Numbered from the stretch's first letter, positions 1 through 8,757 are shown. The stretch: DNA of 41,740 nt from Saprospiraceae bacterium (GCA_013001975.1 JABDKX010000253.1:1-41740); one strand, 5' to 3'. The notes: a model not told the origin generated them from the letters alone. A program made the numbers and translations.

Positions 1-612
1 TTATTAAGTAAAGAAGTAGAAAAAAAGATCACAGACATGTTAAGTGATATCATCAATACTGCAGACTCAGGCGTAGGGATTGCTATTGGAAATCTTGATA
101 AAAATATCAACGAATCCGTATCACGAATATTTAGAAATCTAGATGCTAACCTTTCTTCTTTAGACAAACAAATTGTACAAGTTTTCTCTAAAACATTAAG
201 AGATTCTTTAACTGGTTTTATAAATGGATTTGTTGAAGATGTAGATCTTAAAGCACTGTCCTCCAAAATAAGTACTGATTTATTAAGTGTTGAATTAAGA
301 GACACCTTATTATCCATTGCAAGAGAAGTTAAAAAAGAAGTTCCGCTTAAAGAGGATGTAACCGACATCATCGGTGTTATCAAAGAAAATGCTACAAGCA
401 TCATTCTTTTGCTCGGAGCCATTATTGCTGGCTTAATGTTTTTAAGAGCGAGACTGAAAAAGAAAAGAGAAGAAGATTTAGATATAGCATCCGTTGTTCA
501 TAAAGCCATGAATGATGATGAAGCATTTAAAAATAAATTAGAGAAAATGCTCGCTGATAAAAACAGGTTAGAAGATTTTAAAAAACGTATTGATAAATAT
601 AAAGATTCATAG
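1..612 (+). CDS. Single-pass membrane protein with helical exported or cytosolic domains, 5' end outside window
   Basis: The reading frame is open to the first base of the window, so the gene probably starts upstream; the first ATG inside is at 37 and gives 191 residues. Numbered from that ATG, residues 1-110 are polar and helical, rich in D/N/S/K. One transmembrane segment follows at about 117-137, then a basic stretch (RARLKKKREED) and a charged C-terminal tail. By the positive-inside rule the tail should be cytoplasmic. I do not recognise the family. The next gene, a giant membrane-GMC oxidoreductase fusion, begins within 30 bases, so the two are probably co-transcribed and may act in one membrane complex. 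That link is inference from spacing. Confidence 0.75.
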   Translation, partial: LLSKEVEKKITDMLSDIINTADSGVGIAIGNLDKNINESVSRIFRNLDANLSSLDKQIVQVFSKTLRDSLTGFINGFVEDVDLKALSSKISTDLLSVELRDTLLSIAREVKKEVPLKEDVTDIIGVIKENATSIILLLGAIIAGLMFLRARLKKKREEDLDIASVVHKAMNDDEAFKNKLEKMLADKNRLEDFKKRIDKYKDS

Positions 613-640
613 TTAATGATTGACAATTAATTTAAGGGAT

Positions 641-3600
641 ATGATACTACCAATAAACTTCAAAGGCTTTATAAAAGCAGACCCACTTGACAAATTTGAT
701 GGGAGAACAGGATTATTTATTCACATGGCAGTCACCTTGTTCTTTTGTGTGCTTCTTTTATATCTCATCGATCCAGTTTTAGAAATTGTCTTTTTTAAAA
801 ATAATTTTATAAAAGTCTTAGAAGTTGTATTATTTGTAGGAATTTATGCCCCACTTATTTATTCGTTAAGAAAATCGAGTTCTCTCTTACATTACTTATT
901 GATTTTTATACCGCTTTTCTTTTGCGATATACTACTAGAGTCTTCGTGTGCAAGGTCGGTAGCTGATAAAGCCCTTTGGAATTACTACCCTGGTTCTTTC
1001 CTTGAAGAGATCAACCCTAAAGCGCTCAGGTACTTTTTTACAGTATCTGTTGACGCGCTTTTATTTGGCCCAGTATGTTTGTGGGTTAGTCGACTGATAT
1101 CTACGTGGAAGGAGATTAAGCCCGAAAAAAAATTGTTTAATCTAGAAAGCCATGAAGCCCTTTTTACAGAAAGCAGAACGACAGATATGATGTCCTTCCC
1201 ACCTAGAAGGTATGGTGAAGAATTAAAAAAGGACAGCTTTATAGAAAAGTTTAAACTGGATCCTGATTTCTATTTGTTGCGTTTTATTGGCATAGGATTT
1301 ATGATTTATCTATCCGCTCTTTTTATGGGTAGTTTAGGCATAAACTCATACAGCGAAGCCAATAATTATCTTCCACAAGAATTGGAAGAATTAATAGACC
1401 AACAAGAAGAAGGAATTCGTATTAGTGATTCTGAAATTATAAGTACTATAGAAAAAACAGAAAATCTTATTATAGAAAACAGCTTAAATAAATTATTAAA
1501 CGGCAATTATAAAGTTCCTGGTTTATTATCACTGTTACAAAATGAAATGGAAAATACGCCCCAAGAAAAGAGGAGGGAGGTAGCAGAAAATATTATCAAA
1601 GATTTTAAATCACAGAATTTGGCTTCAGACATTAATTCCGATTTATTAAAACAGGAAAATGAAGTTATCATCAAGCAAGTTAAAAAGACACTTTCAAAAT
1701 CTGACTTCGACCACATCGCATTGTCAACAGCACAAATTATTGATAGTGCAAGTTTGAAAAAATACCAAGCGCCTGTTATAAATGCGTTTAATACATTAGA
1801 AGGTGAAAATTTAAAAAAGCATTTAATTTCGCTAACAGGTGTTCCCATTTGGCCAACATTTTTATCTGACCTTATGACAGATACTTATAGTAATCCGATC
1901 CACGGTGTCCATACTTATGGAAAAATTTCAATAATGATTTTACTGATCTTTTTAGCAGCATTTAATATTCGTATTCGATACTATGCTTTGTTATGTTTGA
2001 TTGGTGGTCATGTTGTTTCTACGCTTTTTTCATTTCTCTTTTTCTATAAAGGAAGCGGCAACGAATTTTTATTTGCCTCTGGCATTGTAGATGGTGTCAT
2101 GTTACTCATTTTAATAACATTTTTATATCGTTCCTATACAGACAAAGGAGACGAATTTAAAGCCATCAAAGGATTTCCAAATTCATTTTCCTTAGCGGTT
2201 GTTGGGCAAAACTTACTCTTCTATTTTTTGTCAATTCTATTTATAGGCTATTTCATTTTTATCTTATTAAGCAAATATTTGCATATTGCTTTTTTCGAAA
2301 AATTCCACAATCTGTATGCTCTACCAGAAGCAATGTTGGTAAACACACTAACCTATCTGATGACACTTTCAATTGTTGCTTATTTGTGTGCGAAGAATAG
2401 AAAGCTCAGGCGATTCCTTGTTCAAACGATAACAGATCCCATTAAGATAAGTATGATCGTTGCCATTGTTTGGTTTAGCTTAAAGAATATCGGTACCAGT
2501 CCTTTTACTTTTGCTGGAGCCAATGCTTATCTTCTAATTTATATCATAATAGGAAGCTTTATATTAATATTGATTAATGTCTTTAGAAAATTAGAATACA
2601 ATATAGATTATCTGCTAACGTCCTTACATCCGGCGGAAGCAGCAACAGCGCATGCTGTTATAGAAAGTTTTTATGGACCAGAGAATGTTGATGGTTTTGC
2701 AGCAGTCAAAAAGATAGATAACTATATTGGAAACATCAGGGGCAGAAAGCGTGGCCTCATAAATTTTCCTTTCCATTTTTTGGAAAACATATTAAGTCCT
2801 TTTCTTGGATTAAGACCTCGATTTTCAACGATGTCCATTGAAGAAAGAAACCTCTTTCTAAAGCGCAATATTTTAAAAACACCAAGCGAAGTAAAACGGT
2901 CATTCTCGCCAGAAATTTCAAACATTGCAGGACAAATCGGATTATCGATAAGAGCGTTATGTGCATTAGCCCATTTAACTTCTAAGAAAGGGCATGAACA
3001 TGTAAAGTATGTAGAACCAGACATTAGAGACAGGTTTCAAAAGTTTACAACAAACCAAAAACCACCTTATTCAAAAATAGCTGAACTACCAAAATCGAAA
3101 GATGACTCAAAAAATTATCACCCAGATGAGCAAATTAATTCTGGAGATATTCCTTCATTTAGAGTTCAAGCTAATAATCAAAATTATAAACTCAAACAAT
3201 CTTACGATTATATCATAGTTGGTTCTGGAGCAGGTGGCGCCGTTATGGCTTATCGCCTAGCACAAGAAAATGGTATAGAACCCTCTGACATTTTATTGGT
3301 AGAAAGAGGTCCTAGATGTTCACACACCAATGATATGTCAGATGATGAATTGAGTATGCTAGCCAAATTATACAAAGAAGGCGGATTACAACAAACAAAG
3401 AAATTTGATATGGTCTTACTTCAAGGTGAAGCATTAGGCGGAACAACTGTCATTAATAATGCAGTATGTTTTGAAATGACCGAAGCGACAAAGCAGGTTT
3501 GGCAAGAAGAATATGGGTTAGACTTAAGTGAATTGCAAAAACACTACGATTTGGTAAAGGATGAAATTAATATTCATCCACTTGATGAGAGCGCCATAAA

Positions 3601-4726
3601 CCAAAATGTAAGAACCAAGTTTATTTCGGGTGTCAACGCATATAACCAATCAAATAACAAAACAAGTTTAAGATTAGTAGATCATGTATTAGTTAATTCA
3701 AGAAATGAGTTGGGTGATGGTCTTTGGAATTTAGGTAATAAGAGAGGAAGAAAAACATCTATGGCAGAAACATATATTCCTTGGGCAGAAGGACTGGGTA
3801 TACATGTTACAACTGAAACGAATGCGCTGCGATTCTATTCCGATTCAGAAGATCCTAATTGGAATAAAAAAACAGCACAAAAAATATTACTTCAAATTGG
3901 CAAAAGAGACATAAAGGAAATTCAAGTCAATAAGAGCCTTATCGTCGCTGGAGGTTGTTTGGCTTCAAGTCATTTCTTAATGAGAAGTAATGTATTTAAA
4001 AATATAGGAAAAAACTTGGCGTGTAATTACGCATTTCCATTAATATTTGAATACGATGATAAGATAAATGCATATGATGGTGCACAAATAACGGTTGCAG
4101 CTATAGAAAATGAAACGAATGCTGTTTTTGAAACGTATTTTAATCCGCCTGGTGCATTTTCATTAACCCTTCCATTTAATTTCCAAACAAACTTGGAAAT
4201 CATGGAAAATTATGATCAGTGTCTGAGTTTTGGAATTCTTATTGGATCAGAAAATTCAGGTCTTATACAATCTAAAGCTGATGCATTTTCAGGAAGAGCT
4301 TTTGGTTTTAAATTAGAACCTGAGGAGAGAATTAAAATAAAAAATAGCTTTATTACGCTTCTTAAAATCGCTAAAAAATCTGGCGCCAAACACGCGTACT
4401 TACCACTCAAACCAGGTATTAAATTAGACATGAGAGATGATACAGCATTTGAAGCATTTATATCTGAATTTGAAAATTATACATTATTACAAGAAGAGAT
4501 AGTTTTAAGCAGTGCCCATCCACAAGGAGGGAATATGATGGCTGGATCAGTAGAAGAAAAGAAAGGCAAAAGAGCTGTTGATGAAAATTTCAAACTTGTA
4601 GATCATACTAACGTATATGTTGTAGATGCTTCAATATTCCCTACGAGTCTGGGTGTAAATCCACAATGGACAGTAATGGCAATGTCATCTTTAGCTTCAG
4701 AAATAATTATAAAAAATAATTCGTAA
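641..4726 (+). CDS. Giant multi-pass membrane protein fused to a C-terminal GMC-family flavin oxidoreductase
   Basis: About 1361 residues from ATG 641; a TTG at 620 in the same frame would add seven residues, but ATG is preferred. The first ~650 residues carry many hydrophobic segments (roughly 12-15 helices), interrupted at about 240-410 by a charged helical domain with no membrane segment. A soluble linker (~690-850) leads to a GMC (glucose-methanol-choline) domain with the FAD dinucleotide motif YDYIIVGSGAGG near residue 855. The family's C-terminal active-site elements are present: a histidine in SSAHPQGG (~1292) and an asparagine in NPQWTVMA (~1340). GMC enzymes oxidise alcohols and usually have 500-600 residues, so the membrane half is extra. 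The region just before the GMC core resembles long-chain fatty-alcohol oxidases, suggesting a lipid or sterol alcohol substrate; that is inference. The stop codon overlaps the next start (TAATG). Confidence 0.85.
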   Translation: MILPINFKGFIKADPLDKFDGRTGLFIHMAVTLFFCVLLLYLIDPVLEIVFFKNNFIKVLEVVLFVGIYAPLIYSLRKSSSLLHYLLIFIPLFFCDILLESSCARSVADKALWNYYPGSFLEEINPKALRYFFTVSVDALLFGPVCLWVSRLISTWKEIKPEKKLFNLESHEALFTESRTTDMMSFPPRRYGEELKKDSFIEKFKLDPDFYLLRFIGIGFMIYLSALFMGSLGINSYSEANNYLPQELEELIDQQEEGIRISDSEIISTIEKTENLIIENSLNKLLNGNYKVPGLLSLLQNEMENTPQEKRREVAENIIKDFKSQNLASDINSDLLKQENEVIIKQVKKTLSKSDFDHIALSTAQIIDSASLKKYQAPVINAFNTLEGENLKKHLISLTGVPIWPTFLSDLMTDTYSNPIHGVHTYGKISIMILLIFLAAFNIRIRYYALLCLIGGHVVSTLFSFLFFYKGSGNEFLFASGIVDGVMLLILITFLYRSYTDKGDEFKAIKGFPNSFSLAVVGQNLLFYFLSILFIGYFIFILLSKYLHIAFFEKFHNLYALPEAMLVNTLTYLMTLSIVAYLCAKNRKLRRFLVQTITDPIKISMIVAIVWFSLKNIGTSPFTFAGANAYLLIYIIIGSFILILINVFRKLEYNIDYLLTSLHPAEAATAHAVIESFYGPENVDGFAAVKKIDNYIGNIRGRKRGLINFPFHFLENILSPFLGLRPRFSTMSIEERNLFLKRNILKTPSEVKRSFSPEISNIAGQIGLSIRALCALAHLTSKKGHEHVKYVEPDIRDRFQKFTTNQKPPYSKIAELPKSKDDSKNYHPDEQINSGDIPSFRVQANNQNYKLKQSYDYIIVGSGAGGAVMAYRLAQENGIEPSDILLVERGPRCSHTNDMSDDELSMLAKLYKEGGLQQTKKFDMVLLQGEALGGTTVINNAVCFEMTEATKQVWQEEYGLDLSELQKHYDLVKDEINIHPLDESAINQNVRTKFISGVNAYNQSNNKTSLRLVDHVLVNSRNELGDGLWNLGNKRGRKTSMAETYIPWAEGLGIHVTTETNALRFYSDSEDPNWNKKTAQKILLQIGKRDIKEIQVNKSLIVAGGCLASSHFLMRSNVFKNIGKNLACNYAFPLIFEYDDKINAYDGAQITVAAIENETNAVFETYFNPPGAFSLTLPFNFQTNLEIMENYDQCLSFGILIGSENSGLIQSKADAFSGRAFGFKLEPEERIKIKNSFITLLKIAKKSGAKHAYLPLKPGIKLDMRDDTAFEAFISEFENYTLLQEEIVLSSAHPQGGNMMAGSVEEKKGKRAVDENFKLVDHTNVYVVDASIFPTSLGVNPQWTVMAMSSLASEIIIKNNS

Positions 4727-5121
4727 TGGACGATTTTAAATTTTACTACTTTCTTGTAGGTGCTTTGGTTTTTGGCGTCTCAGCTCTTATGGTAATACTT
4801 GAGTTTGGACTGTCACTTAATAAAACACAAAAGGATAATATCAATTATCACATTAACGCTTGGTCTTCTGAGAGATTTTATTTTATAAATTTTGCTTGGG
4901 GCGTTGTCGGTGGTCATTTATTCTTGGGTTCTAAGTCTCCCATCATACCAGAAAATACTGTTAGTGTCATCGTTGTGGCTGTTATTTCATTAATAATGAT
5001 CATCCATGGTGTCTGCTTTTTAAAAGAAAAAAGAATATCTCTTTCAACAAGAATATTTCTATTGCTCACAGGATTTATAGCGGGTCACATGCTATGGTCA
5101 ATGAATGATTATGTATTATGA
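4726..5121 (+). CDS. Small four-helix membrane protein, partner of the GMC fusion
   Basis: 131 residues. The ATG overlaps the stop of the GMC fusion gene by one base (TAATG) and its own stop overlaps the next start (ATGA), so translation is probably coupled to both neighbours. Four hydrophobic segments are visible. Two of them contain a glycine-histidine pair in a similar setting: WGVVGGHLFLGS at about 58-69 and FIAGHMLWS at about 117-125. Histidines inside helices can bind haem or a metal, and a small cytochrome-like electron acceptor for a membrane-bound oxidase would make sense here, but nothing in the sequence proves it. I do not recognise the family. Confidence 0.75.
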   Translation: MDDFKFYYFLVGALVFGVSALMVILEFGLSLNKTQKDNINYHINAWSSERFYFINFAWGVVGGHLFLGSKSPIIPENTVSVIVVAVISLIMIIHGVCFLKEKRISLSTRIFLLLTGFIAGHMLWSMNDYVL

Positions 5122-5738
5122 AAAAGATAAATAAATGGATGACCCAATCCGTGAATAAGGCGTCAAACGCATGGGATAGTTCAATAATTGAAAATGTAAA
5201 AAAATTCTTACTATTTATTTTCGTAGTCTTGATCGTTGCTGATGTCGCTTTTGTTTTTACGGACGAGCTACCTACCATCAGTCAAGTGGTTCTAGACTCA
5301 TCACCTAAGTATCTGATCTTCATTTTTCTTTTTGGATTAGCTACTGCAAACATATTTTTTAAACGTCCTTTGGGTAGTCGTTTGGTTTCTGAAACCAAAG
5401 CTGTAATTATCCTGACGCTTTCTATTTTAGGTTTGGTTCTTTGGGGTCTTAATATCAATGACGATAACATCAATTGCGACAATTTCAACCAAATTAAAGC
5501 TTCCCCGATTTACCAAATTGTTTGTAAAGAGTGTATGGAAGATCGTCAGCAATATTTGAACAGTAATTGTAATAAAGTTACAAAAGCTATGTGCAGTGAT
5601 CCAAGTCGAACATTCGATTTTAAATTAGATTTGACAACTGAGATCAAACTTATTCTGCTTTTTGGAGGGTTCATTTTTGGATTCCTTTTTTGGCCTCAAT
5701 TCCAATATCCTGACGAGCATTTAAGAACTTCATTTTAA
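5118..5738 (+). CDS. Membrane protein with a five-cysteine loop, last intact gene of the GMC operon
   Basis: 206 residues, starting inside the stop of the preceding gene (ATGA overlap). Hydrophobic segments lie at about 27-47, 63-82, 93-111 and 180-198. Between the third and fourth helix is a polar loop with five cysteines (INCDN, IVCKECMED, NSNCNK, AMCSD), probably outside the cytoplasm where disulfides could form. I do not recognise the family. The overlaps with its neighbours make a shared complex with the GMC oxidoreductase the simplest reading. A further ATG overlaps its stop codon but leads into only 12 codons. Confidence 0.72.
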   Translation: MKKINKWMTQSVNKASNAWDSSIIENVKKFLLFIFVVLIVADVAFVFTDELPTISQVVLDSSPKYLIFIFLFGLATANIFFKRPLGSRLVSETKAVIILTLSILGLVLWGLNINDDNINCDNFNQIKASPIYQIVCKECMEDRQQYLNSNCNKVTKAMCSDPSRTFDFKLDLTTEIKLILLFGGFIFGFLFWPQFQYPDEHLRTSF

Positions 5739-5776
5739 TGGCTAAAGGAATTTCAATCCAAACCTGTTCCACTTAG
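5738..5776 (+). other. Twelve-codon ORF coupled to the end of the GMC operon, possible gene remnant
   Basis: A TAATG junction, as seen between the genes upstream, opens a frame reading MAKGISIQTCST and then TAG. The coupling pattern suggests that another gene once followed and has been lost or truncated. It could equally be chance in AT-rich DNA. Confidence 0.25.
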
Positions 5777-5801
5777 ACTTAGTGTGAGGTATATAATTAA
5801 A

Positions 5802-6152
5802 TTAATTGGGTTTAACTAAGGATGCATTTCCAATATTGTAATAGGAATAAACTTCCTTAATTAAATCGTCTTGAAGAATATACCATTCACAAACGCGCAT
5901 TGTTCCTTTTTCACTTATTTGATTATATCGGATACATACCTTGTTGCCTTCTGAAATTTGCTCAAAATTTTCAAACTTGTGATTTAGAAAAGCCTCTTTA
6001 TTACTATGAACAATTTCCAAATATTCAGCTGCAGAATCAATCACACCAAACGGACTTGTGTGCTTAAAATCTTTTGATATTGGAATATCTTCAAAGTTTC
6101 CATTTTGCCAAATTAAAAACCACTTTTTTAGGACTGGATGTAATTGATTCAT
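5802..6152 (-). CDS. SnoaL/NTF2-like fold protein
   Basis: 116 residues, the usual size of a single SnoaL/NTF2-like cone-shaped alpha+beta domain. The pattern fits: an N-terminal helix (HPVLKKWFLIWQNGNFEDI), a short strand with HTSPFG, then alternating helix and strands (NKVCIRYNQ, MRVCEWYILQDDLIKEVYSYY). In this superfamily the pocket binds small hydrophobic molecules or simply supports dimerisation; no function can be assigned from sequence alone. No signal peptide, so cytoplasmic. It stands alone, with the GMC operon converging on it from the other strand and no close partner. Confidence 0.65.
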   Translation of the reverse strand: MNQLHPVLKKWFLIWQNGNFEDIPISKDFKHTSPFGVIDSAAEYLEIVHSNKEAFLNHKFENFEQISEGNKVCIRYNQISEKGTMRVCEWYILQDDLIKEVYSYYNIGNASLVKPN

Positions 6153-6348
6153 AGTCGATGTCAGGTTAAAAATAAATAATAATTCATTAAAGATAAATTA
6201 TTGAAATCACACCAGATAAAAAGCAAGTAAAACAATCTTCTAATACATCTTTAATATCTAAATGAACTTGTGTTGGCGTTAGAAACTGAACCTGATGGTA
6301 TTCGCAAACACCTGGAATGCAGACAAATTAAACACCAATACAATAAAA

Positions 6349-6390
6349 AACGACCCAGATATAAATCCAGGTCGTTCTTTTATTTTTTAT
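6349..6390. terminator. Bidirectional hairpin terminator
   Basis: AACGACC (6349-6355) pairs with GGTCGTT (6370-6376); after a 2x2 internal mismatch, CAG-side bases add three more pairs around the loop ATAA. T-rich tracts follow on both strands. It lies 60 nt past the stop of the minus-strand DUF4382 gene, so that gene is its likely client. Confidence 0.65.
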
Positions 6391-6447
6391 TGAAACAAAC
6401 TTCTATTCCTTTATGAATAATTCAAAGGGAGGAATCGAATATTTTGA

Positions 6448-7395
6448 TTATCCTATCCCAAGAATAAGCAGAGATAAATCTAAGTTACTTTGAGAAGATA
6501 TTTCCAAATTGGTTAAATTCAACAGGTTTGTCTGTGATTGAACTTGAAGTTTTCCCTTCATCTCAAGTTGTCCCTTTTCGTCTTCATCATAACCATAAAA
6601 ATGAAGTTCATATTCGCCCTCTTGAAGGAAACTAAGTTGAAACTTATTGTTACTATCAACCTTTGAACTGCTTACCGCATTAGTAAATTGAAGGTTGGTT
6701 TCAGAATCAACTTTCATTTCTGTTTCAGCATTAAACTCTCCCTTGTTATAGACATAGACTATAATTTCATCACTATAATCTACAACAGAGCTGCATTCTC
6801 CTTTAATGTGAGAATCTTCTTTAGAAGATACTCTGATAGCAGTTTCCAGTTTGGTTCTTGATACAAAATCATAATTATCATTATTTGATTCTTCCTTTTT
6901 GATACACTTTCGCAGATCAAAATCAAGAACCAAATTTGTGTTAGACGATTCTGAGGTTTCAATATCTGATGCCAATGTTACAATTGTTTCGTTTGCCAAC
7001 AGAGCATGGGCATTTCCATCCGAGTCCAAGATATAACATCCATGAGGATGGACATTGTTGTTATTACTCTCTGGAGTTAATTTCAAATCAATTGAGGAAT
7101 AACTCTTTGCATCAACATTAAAGTCTCCCAATTTGTAAGTGTCACCGTTTTGATACGCTAATAAATCGACAGTTGTACTTGTGAAACCTTCCACTTCTAC
7201 ACCATCCAAATATATTTCAGATATCGTTACGAAACAGGCCTGGACTTCTGCATTATCAATTGGAGCGTCGGTCACATCAATGCTTAATCGTGCATTTTTT
7301 TCTTCATTGCCAGAAGATAAATTATCGTCATTGCTACATGATTGGATTAATAATCCAATAAACAGAGCCATTAAAAGAAAATTACATTTTTTCAT
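6448..7395 (-). CDS. DUF4382 domain lipoprotein
   Basis: 315 residues. The N terminus is a lipoprotein signal ending in the lipobox LIQSC, followed by an acidic spacer (SNDDNLSSGNEEKN). Residues ~35-165 match the DUF4382 pattern seen in Bacteroidota exported proteins: ARLSIDVTDAPIDNAEVQACFVTI, then a strand reading SEIYLDGVEVEGF. The C-terminal third looks like one or two beta-sandwich segments (EYELHFYGYDEDEKG). The role of DUF4382 is unknown; these proteins are presumed to sit on the periplasmic side or the cell surface. The gene stands alone with its own terminator downstream. Confidence 0.75.
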   Translation of the reverse strand: MKKCNFLLMALFIGLLIQSCSNDDNLSSGNEEKNARLSIDVTDAPIDNAEVQACFVTISEIYLDGVEVEGFTSTTVDLLAYQNGDTYKLGDFNVDAKSYSSIDLKLTPESNNNNVHPHGCYILDSDGNAHALLANETIVTLASDIETSESSNTNLVLDFDLRKCIKKEESNNDNYDFVSRTKLETAIRVSSKEDSHIKGECSSVVDYSDEIIVYVYNKGEFNAETEMKVDSETNLQFTNAVSSSKVDSNNKFQLSFLQEGEYELHFYGYDEDEKGQLEMKGKLQVQSQTNLLNLTNLEISSQSNLDLSLLILGIG

Positions 7396-7720
7396 AATAA
7401 CGTATTTAGTTTATAATGACTATAAAACGTTTCAAAACACTAATATTTCATCGGGAAATCTACTATTTTTAAGAGGGTGGAAACCCTGATATTTTTGTAT
7501 TTCGGAAAAATCATAGTTTAATATTTGATACTAGAAGTCCGCTATATATACATTTATTAAGTCTTTTCCATTTCCAATTAAAAACTATGAAACCAAAAGT
7601 AATTAGGGGTTTAGAAATGGGTATGGGTTCTTAACCATGCTATGAAATACTTATTTTATAATCTGGGAAGGTGCCAGAAATGGCGTCATATAAGTACAAA
7701 TTTGTCATGTATATGTACCA
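7396..7720. other. Gene-free stretch upstream of the DUF4382 gene
   Basis: AT-rich. It should hold the promoter of the DUF4382 lipoprotein, but I found no convincing -33/-7 pair. No ORF longer than about 15 codons looks real, and I see no repeat or RNA signature. Confidence 0.4.
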
Positions 7721-7756
7721 AAAGAAAAGGAGCCTAGTATAACCAGACTCCTTTCG
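7721..7756 (-). terminator. Terminator of tRNA-Met
   Basis: On the minus strand AAAGGAG pairs with CTCCTTT, extended inward by wobble-containing pairs around TTATA, and followed by TTTTCTTTT. It starts right after the tRNA 3' end. Confidence 0.65.
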
Positions 7757-7830
7757 TAGCGTGAGGCGGGCTTGAACCGCCGACCTCGGGATTATGAATC
7801 ACGCGCTCTAACCAGCTGAGCTACCACGCC
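7757..7830 (-). tRNA. tRNA-Met, anticodon CAT
   Basis: 74 nt cloverleaf. The acceptor stem GGCGTGG pairs with TCACGCT (two G-U pairs), the D stem is GCTC/GAGC, the T arm GGCGG-TTCAAGC-CCGCC, the discriminator is A, and CCA is not encoded. The anticodon loop TTCATAA gives CAU. The anticodon stem CGTGA/TCCCG has a U-C mismatch at the middle pair. The stem lacks the three G-C pairs of initiator tRNA and position 1 pairs with 72 (G-U), so an elongator tRNA-Met, or a CAU tRNA modified to read AUA, is more likely than initiator. Confidence 0.93.
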
Positions 7831-7971
7831 ATTTGATCAATTTTTCCTTTTTCGGAAGGCAAAAGTAATACTTTCACAAATTGGATTCAACGTTTTACGT
7901 GAAAATCTATAAATATGTTTGACAAGGCCTTAATTCAACGGTAAAGTAATAGATATAAAATAATATTACAT

Positions 7972-8661
7972 TTGATAAAACAATTTATTTTGATATTTCC
8001 AATTGGGGACGACAATATAGAAGGTGGACATAAACCATTAGTGGCTTACAGTTTGATTATTATTAACCTTATTGTATTTATAATAGAAATCAACCTAGGA
8101 GAAACATTCATTTATAAATATGCTGCCACTCCAGAAGACATTGTTCATGGTAACAATTTGCACACATTAGGTACAAGTATGTTTATGCATGGAGGAATAA
8201 TGCATTTGCTAGGCAACATGTTATACTTATGGATTTTTGCGGATAATATAGAAGCCATTATTGGAAGCATTGGATTCACTATCTTTTATCTGTTAGGAGG
8301 TCTGTTTGCCTCCGCGATGCATATTATAACTGACCCTCATTCTATAATTCCAACGCTTGGAGCAAGCGGTGCAATTTCAGCCGTTATGGGTGCTTACCTA
8401 ATTATGTTTCCTAAGTCTCGAGTAAAAATGATTATACTTATTTTCTTCAAAAAATTTCACATACCTGCATTGCTCTTTCTATTATTTTGGTTTGCTCAAC
8501 AACTGTTCATGGGTGTTGGAAATTTGTCACCTGCAAAAGCGGGAGAAGGAGGCATTGCTTGGTGGGCTCACATCGGTGGATTTGCTTTTGGAATGCTGGC
8601 AGGGTATATAATTAAAAAGACTTATGGAGACCGTTACAGTTATACAAAACCAATAGCTTGA
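7972..8661 (+). CDS. Rhomboid family intramembrane serine protease 1
   Basis: 229 residues from TTG 7972; no in-frame ATG lies before residue 70. A second TTG at 7990 would give an N terminus MIFPIGDDN, which fits the FPIGDDN start I expect in this family and would sit just after a TAnnTTTG box at 7967-7974. Rhomboids cut transmembrane helices inside the bilayer with a Ser-His dyad. Here the nucleophile is Ser132 in GASGA and the base His200 in WWAHIGGF, with the oxyanion-helper motif HLLGN (His78, Asn82). Six hydrophobic helices fit the basic bacterial fold. It stands alone; its substrate is unknown. Confidence 0.9.
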   Translation: MIKQFILIFPIGDDNIEGGHKPLVAYSLIIINLIVFIIEINLGETFIYKYAATPEDIVHGNNLHTLGTSMFMHGGIMHLLGNMLYLWIFADNIEAIIGSIGFTIFYLLGGLFASAMHIITDPHSIIPTLGASGAISAVMGAYLIMFPKSRVKMIILIFFKKFHIPALLFLLFWFAQQLFMGVGNLSPAKAGEGGIAWWAHIGGFAFGMLAGYIIKKTYGDRYSYTKPIA

Positions 8662-8736
8662 ATGCGCAAATAAGAAGATAAAATCCAGAGTCTACCTTTT
8701 TTATGGTAGAAAAAAAATAATACATATTATACATAT

Positions 8737-8757
8737 AAACCAATGTGTTGGTTTTTA
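8737..8757 (+). terminator. Possible terminator after rhomboid 1
   Basis: AAACCAA and TTGGTTT pair around the loop TGTG, and the sequence continues with two more T then ATAA. The stem is short and AT-rich, and it lies about 75 nt past the stop codon. Confidence 0.4.

Noticed and set aside
6289-6393. 32-codon frame from an ATG near 6294 running through the terminator
   Set aside because: It crosses a bidirectional terminator hairpin, shows no start signals and has no protein-like pattern.
7181-7489. 102-codon plus-strand frame over the start of the DUF4382 gene
   Set aside because: It is antisense to a lipoprotein gene with a clear signal peptide and domain; the composition is not protein-like.
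8690-8722. CTACC/GGTAG hairpin after rhomboid 1
   Set aside because: The stem is five pairs and is followed by A rather than T on the coding strand, so it is not a terminator for that gene.
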